Origin: Mytilus edulis
Taxonomy: Eukaryota > Mollusca > Bivalvia > Mytilida > Mytilidae
NCBI RefSeq assembly: GCF_963676685.1
Contig: NC_092348.1
Location: 19,009,386-19,073,385, forward strand
Reading direction: 5' to 3'
Length of the DNA stretch: 64,000 nucleotides
In this document: piece by piece, positions 60,780 through 64,000 of the stretch
How the letters are laid out: every line of letters starts with the position of its first letter
Position numbering within the stretch: the first letter of the stretch is position 1
Made by a program: the position numbers and the translations under genes
The notes under the pieces: model-generated
The model's input: only the letters and a program-made list of their open reading frames with translations
Told to the model about the DNA's origin: nothing
The model's database searches: none

Positions 60780-62500
60780 CGATCGAGACTATCTATAGAC
60801 ACGGAATCAAAAATATGGCAATAATAGCATGTTAGCTATAGATTGGTTACAAACACATTTATGCAAACATGAAGCAGCTGTTTCTTTACTGAACTGGTCA
60901 GTGGTAATACAAAACCAGGGTTTCAAAAAGATGAAGAAAAAGAAAAAGACATTTAAAATTTATAAAAAAGAAATCAGAAATAGTGTTTAACTGAATTTGA
61001 ACAAAAAAGAAATTATAAAAAATATAGTCTATAATATGTGAATATTTATTTAAGAAAGCTAACAATAAAATGAAAGAAAAATATGTGATGCTTAAGAACA
61101 TTGACCTGGACCGTACCAGCCTTATGTTGGAAATTTTAAAACAAAGTTGAAACAAAGGCTTGTCTTCATATCAAATTGTTTTCACGGCGAATGTCTTGCA
61201 AGAAGCAAACTCCCATTACTCCGGTGTCGCCCCTGCATGTTTTTGCGTGATCCATGCATGTTTCTGATTTACTTGTCTTTTGTTCATTTACTGTCCTACT
61301 GTGTGGCTATAGTCTAAGTGTAAATTGTCATTTGAAATACTTGAAACTTGCTTATACTGGTTGGTTACACGTGAAACTTATGATAATGGTTCATGCATAA
61401 ATCACCGGAATTTGGTACACGTTAAATGCACGTTATTTTTAAAAATAACATTATTAAAATAATATCTTTTTTCTAAAATTTAATTAAAATCATGAAAAAT
61501 ACCTTCATATTTTTGCAAAGTTCACGTGAAAATAACATGAAAAATTTCACGTGTGATTCATTTGAATTACTGAGTTTTTTACTCCATCATTTAAGGCAAT
61601 GGTGGTGTCGTTGCTTCATCCATGCAGAAATATAGTACTTTAAAAATATGATTCAGTAAACAGTTTTATAATTGCTCGGTTTTTGATGGTTGTTTTACGT
61701 TCAGTGGCAAATAGTTCATGCATGTTCGGGACAATACAATACAAGCTCAGTAAGTCGGACAAACAGTGCAAATTGTATGCAAAATTTCACAAAGTTCAAC
61801 AGTGTCATTTGTGGAAAATTATTTACGAAACAAATCTTGAGATCATACATGCATTCTTTAAGTAAAACAAACTGCAAATGCGAAATATAAAAGGTTCAGC
61901 TTGAAATTCCACATGTAGGAGATGTAAGCCGGAGTCTGCGTGCCTTTTATATTTTATCAAAATGTCTAATCCAGCAACCTGTCATGAACAAAAAATAAAG
62001 GAAACCAAGACGAAATGCGCACCTTTAATATGAGTACATTTTTGGTAACACCAGGTACATAATTTAAACCTGAAGCAAAAAGACAGCACTCAGTCCTTAA
62101 TAATAAGCCGTATAAACCCTATATGTATACACCAAGTGCGCGATTGACGGTAGAACGGACACGGGTGAAACAGTTTGATGATACGTGTTCTATTAGGATA
62201 TTGGTGACAAAACATATTTTTGAATATGCAGTTCATATAATGGAATGGTAATTTTGAGATATAAAATGAAGTAGCAATATAAGCAAGCTAACATTTCCGT
62301 CATTTTGTATTTGATAGAAAGTTGATTAATTGGCAATTTTACCGCACCTCCTTATTTCATTATGGTTGGAATTTTCTCCAGAAGAACAAAAGTTTTAGGA
62401 CTTAAACAAATATGTACTAGGAGACTGAAATGTTACTGTGATAATTATACTTATCAAAACTTTCCTATTTAGGGAACCGTCGTTTAGTAAACTGACTACA
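60780..62500. other. Gene-free stretch with clustered CACGTG sites
   Basis: Near-palindromic TTCACGTGAA (61521) and related TACACGTGAA (61366) and TTTCACGTGTGA (61545) cluster within 200 bp. No gene is recognised. Confidence 0.35.
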
Positions 62501-62507
62501 AATTAGA

Positions 62508-62579
<72 letters not shown>

Positions 62580-62580
62580 T
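62508..62580. repeat. (AAT)n microsatellite
   Basis: About 24 uninterrupted AAT units directly precede the element at 62587. Confidence 0.97.
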
Positions 62581-62586
62581 AAAAAC

Positions 62587-63788
62587 CAATTGTTCAGAGA
62601 ACAATTGAAGGTCTTTCCATTGAAAACAATGTATTTTAATATGAAAGTTGTAAAATTAAGTTTAAAATGTCATTTCAATCGTCAACTGATAGGTTATTGT
62701 ACGCTGATTCCAGAAATATATGGTTTCTATACAATATTTTTTTAAATAAGGGAGATAATTTGTTACTTCCGGTTTGAAAAATGTTACTTCCGATAATATT
62801 TGAATATTTAATTGACACTGATTCCAAAATGATCTGGTTCTATATACTTTTTTATTAATAAAGTACAAAAAATAGCTACTTCCGGTTTACACAAGGTCAC
62901 TTCCGGTTGTTTTTTTCAAGGTTAAATGGTTTGATACCTTTTGCCAAAAGTCTCATGGCTATATCATGTATACATATGAGCTGAAAGCAAAGGTCAAAAT
63001 CTAGAACGTCAAATTAATCTATGACCTTGAGATCAATTTCAAGGTCATAAACCAAGGACCTCAAATCAAAAGACCATAGGTCTTAATAATATTTGGTTAT
63101 TCAGTTATATCACCAAACGCGTATTTTTAAATACAAGAGGGGAGAAAACTCACTTTTACGTTTAACGTACTCTTGCAATCAAAATTTATGTGTTACGACA
63201 TGTCGCAAATAACAATTTAGAAAAAATAATATGTCGATATCTTATACGGTTTCTGGAAATTAGTGGAAATAAGCCAAATTCAAAAATTAGAATATGACCT
63301 TGACCTTTGACCTTGACCTAATTTTTATTTTTTTGGACCAAGGACCTCAAATCAAAAGATCCTTGGTCTCTAGCACTTATGGTTTTCAAGATAGAAATGC
63401 ATATCACTTATATCAAATGCATAAGGGGAAATAACTCTCATATGGAGCGTTCATATCACTTCGGTCAAAATAGGACAAATCATGCGAAGGATATAACGAG
63501 CAATTTTGTAAAATAAATTTGTCATAATATTTTACGGTTGCGAAGGAGATGCGCTAACAAGGAAAACAGTGTTTGGGGAGATAACTCCTACAAAGAAAAG
63601 TATTCGTTTACGCAGGGTAAATTTCAAAAGCGCATAAACTGTTCGATATCATATACCAAATATCTAAGCGACATATTGCGAAACAAATGTTTATCGCAAG
63701 AAGAAAATTAGGCGGAAGAAAAAAAAAAAAAAAAAAAAATAATCAGAAGAAAAACAATAGGTCTTTCCACAGAAAAGTGGAAAGACCT
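62587..63788. mobile_element. 1.2-kb element with terminal hairpins, framed by AAT repeats
   Basis: The left end is a 9-bp hairpin, CAATTGTTC-AGA-GAACAATTG (62587-62607), then AGGTCTTTCCA. The right end is a 12-bp hairpin, AGGTCTTTCCAC-AGAAAA-GTGGAAAGACCT (63759-63788), then five AAT units. Inside are four ACTTCCGG boxes (62760-62910), two copies of GGACCTCAAATCAAAAGA (63057, 63342), a run of GACCTTGACC (63296-63320) and a poly-A (63720-63739). It is non-coding. The structure is reminiscent of Helitron-derived elements of bivalves, but this is not proven. Confidence 0.65.
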
Positions 63789-64000
63789 AATAATAATAAT
63801 AATTTTTTAATCGTTCTAACAGCAAACTGGTGTACAAATAATATGTTACATATATTTTCTTTTATTTTATTTGTACTCGTACTTTTTATAAATAAAGTCT
63901 CATGTTACCCCACTTCCATAATTATCAAGTGATAACGTATATATTTCTTTTTGCCTAAATGTTCGTAAATTTTGTCGATTTCTTTGAAAAAATTATAGGC

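Overview
This window is non-coding-rich, A+T-rich animal nuclear DNA, most likely from a bivalve mollusc close to marine mussels (Mytilus). The evidence is a set of interspersed repeat families that I recall as characteristic of mussel genomes, intron-rich fibrinogen-related (FREP) lectin genes with consensus splice sites, a B-box/coiled-coil TRIM-like gene in one coding exon, tRNA-derived SINEs, and fragments of a YIDD-type reverse transcriptase. There is no sign of bacterial gene organisation. The species call is inference; the eukaryotic and molluscan character is well supported.

Layout. A six-exon FREP gene (copy A, minus strand, 625-6045) opens the window. A B-box protein gene (plus strand, 8860-10532) follows and carries one frameshift. 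From 10.5 to 20.9 kb there are repeats and reverse-transcriptase fragments with no gene I recognise. A second six-exon FREP gene (copy B, minus strand, 21365-25945) is a paralogue of A, but its third exon has a one-base insertion in a homopolymer and its calcium loop is shortened. From 26.2 to 30.6 kb a 4.4-kb terminal-inverted-repeat element carries SINEs and two exon-like fragments. A lone last exon of a third FREP (copy C, minus, 33392-33633) and the first two exons of a fourth (copy D, plus, 52735-53045) are gene relics. They lie head-to-head around two inverted, diverged copies of one segment (36990-39630 and 49200-50640). The rest (39.6-49.2 kb and 53-64 kb) holds foldback palindromes, tandem repeats, microsatellites and MITE-like elements.

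How the parts relate. FREPs are secreted lectins with a fibrinogen C-terminal domain, used in molluscan recognition of microbes and parasites; many TRIM-like B-box proteins act in innate signalling. The window therefore looks like a piece of an expanding and decaying innate-recognition cluster. Because A and B are collinear through their introns and flanks, each serves as the empty site for insertions in the other. This reveals a RAG/Transib-like long-TIR element in intron 5 of A, and in B a hAT-like element in intron 3, a SINE in intron 2, and a 4.4-kb element plus a retroelement tail upstream.

Repeat families are named here for convenience: R1 (consensus around GACTATGCGGTATGG, ending CATACCACATCTTC; R1b is a variant), R2 (CCAAGTCAGGAATATGACAG, then GGGACTTTCCG), R3 (3' tail of the YIDD retroelement, with GAGCACCTGAGATCACC) and R4 (ACCAGGATTATAATTTAGTA). 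All coordinates were read by eye; repeat edges are accurate to about 10-30 bases, while exon edges are placed on splice sites.
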